Part shown: piece by piece, positions 4,991 through 5,328 of the stretch
Layout: each line of letters starts with the position of its first letter
Position numbering within the stretch: the stretch's first letter is position 1
DNA from: CAILLO01 sp964579735
Lineage (GTDB): Bacteria; Bacillota; Clostridia; Saccharofermentanales; UBA5734
NCBI GenBank assembly: GCA_964579735.1
Contig: CAZOHH010000117.1
Location: 1-5,328, forward strand
Direction: 5' to 3'
Length of the DNA: 5,328 bases
Translations under genes and position numbers: made by a program
The notes under the pieces: model-generated
Database searches by the model: none
Told to the model about the DNA's origin: nothing
The model's input: the letters and a program-made list of their open reading frames with translations, nothing else

Positions 4991-5328
4991 CTACGAATGC
5001 CCGGACGAGTGCCGGGTCGCGAAATGAGTCCCGGCGCTCATGAGGAGTTTGTTGCGGTACATGGCGTCCTCGGCAGTCGTGAAGATCTCGCGGAAAGGGG
5101 TCTCGGACTGCAGCTTCGTTCCGTGGCCGAAGGCGACGGAGACGTCGAACGGGCCGAGGGTCTCGACCTCGAGTTCGTTCTGGATGCGAAGGATCAGACG
5201 CTCCGCGGCGACGGGTTCGGTCCTCGGCAGCAGGATGGCGAACTCGTCTCCGCCGAGGCGGGCGACGATGTCGTCGGAGCGGCATTCCGCGCGGAGAATG
5301 GCCGCCACCTTGCGGAGCAGGAGGTCCC
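4991..5328 (-). CDS. diguanylate cyclase GGDEF domain, C-terminal part (runs off the right edge)
   Basis: This is the C-terminal part of a protein that makes cyclic di-GMP from two GTP. The frame stays open to the window edge, where DLLLRKVAAIL matches the GGDEF-domain helix that normally reads GDxLLxxVAxxL, so the gene begins outside the window. The active-site motif RLGGDEFAILLP is intact (GGDEF at 5240-5254). Five residues before it, RSDD (5267-5278) fits the RxxD inhibitory site, so product feedback is expected. VSVAFGHG and AEDAMYRNKLL complete the domain, and the protein ends after a short tail (SAGTHFATRHSSGHS) without another domain. Any sensor or membrane region would lie N-terminal and is not visible. 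Its stop codon lies 10 nt from the stop of the convergent SPFH gene. Confidence 0.92.
   Translation of the reverse strand, partial: DLLLRKVAAILRAECRSDDIVARLGGDEFAILLPRTEPVAAERLILRIQNELEVETLGPFDVSVAFGHGTKLQSETPFREIFTTAEDAMYRNKLLMSAGTHFATRHSSGHS
5000..5016. terminator. GC-rich hairpin at the convergent gene ends
   Basis: CCCGG (5000-5004) and CCGGG (5012-5016) are perfectly complementary around a 7-nt loop. The hairpin lies in the last codons of the GGDEF gene and just beyond the SPFH stop. No T-run follows on either strand, so it may only mark a transcript end or block 3' decay, and it is not a standard intrinsic terminator. Confidence 0.25.

Overview
The window is about 5.3 kb of GC-rich bacterial DNA. 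It has tightly packed genes with clear Shine-Dalgarno sequences, sigma70-like promoter elements and a GGDEF signalling domain. The lineage cannot be fixed from this sequence. An sn-glycerol-1-phosphate dehydrogenase (G1PDH) is best known from archaea, but the bacterial AraM branch is well established, and everything else here is bacterial. I see no mobile element, CRISPR array, rRNA or convincing tRNA.

Layout, left to right. Positions 1-89 hold no gene, only a weak hairpin just beyond the end of the first gene. Positions 90-1508 (minus) encode an AraM/EgsA-type G1PDH. A short divergent control region (about 1509-1597) follows, with candidate promoters in both directions and a clean 16-bp inverted repeat. 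Positions 1598-2446 (plus) encode a HAD-IIA (NagD/AraL-type) phosphatase. A candidate promoter overlaps the end of that gene and a hairpin leader follows it. Positions 2546-2872 (plus) encode an unrecognised 108-residue protein with one membrane helix and a coiled coil. Positions 2989-4980 (plus) encode a 663-residue membrane-anchored SPFH/flotillin-like protein with an unusually long beta-rich N-terminal half. Positions 4991-5328 (minus) hold the C-terminal part of a GGDEF diguanylate cyclase that runs off the right edge and converges on the SPFH gene.

How the genes may work together. The dehydrogenase and the phosphatase look like a divergently controlled pair acting on glycerol phosphate or related phosphosugars. 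Homologues of the same two families (araL, araM) are adjacent in the Bacillus subtilis arabinose operon. The small coiled-coil membrane protein and the SPFH protein form a second same-strand pair, and the small one may be a membrane partner of the SPFH assembly. The SPFH protein is the most unusual item. It appears to carry four degenerate beta repeats, then an SPFH core, then a long Ala/Glu/Lys-rich helix, an order that recalls the major vault protein. This resemblance is inferred from motif reading and is untested.
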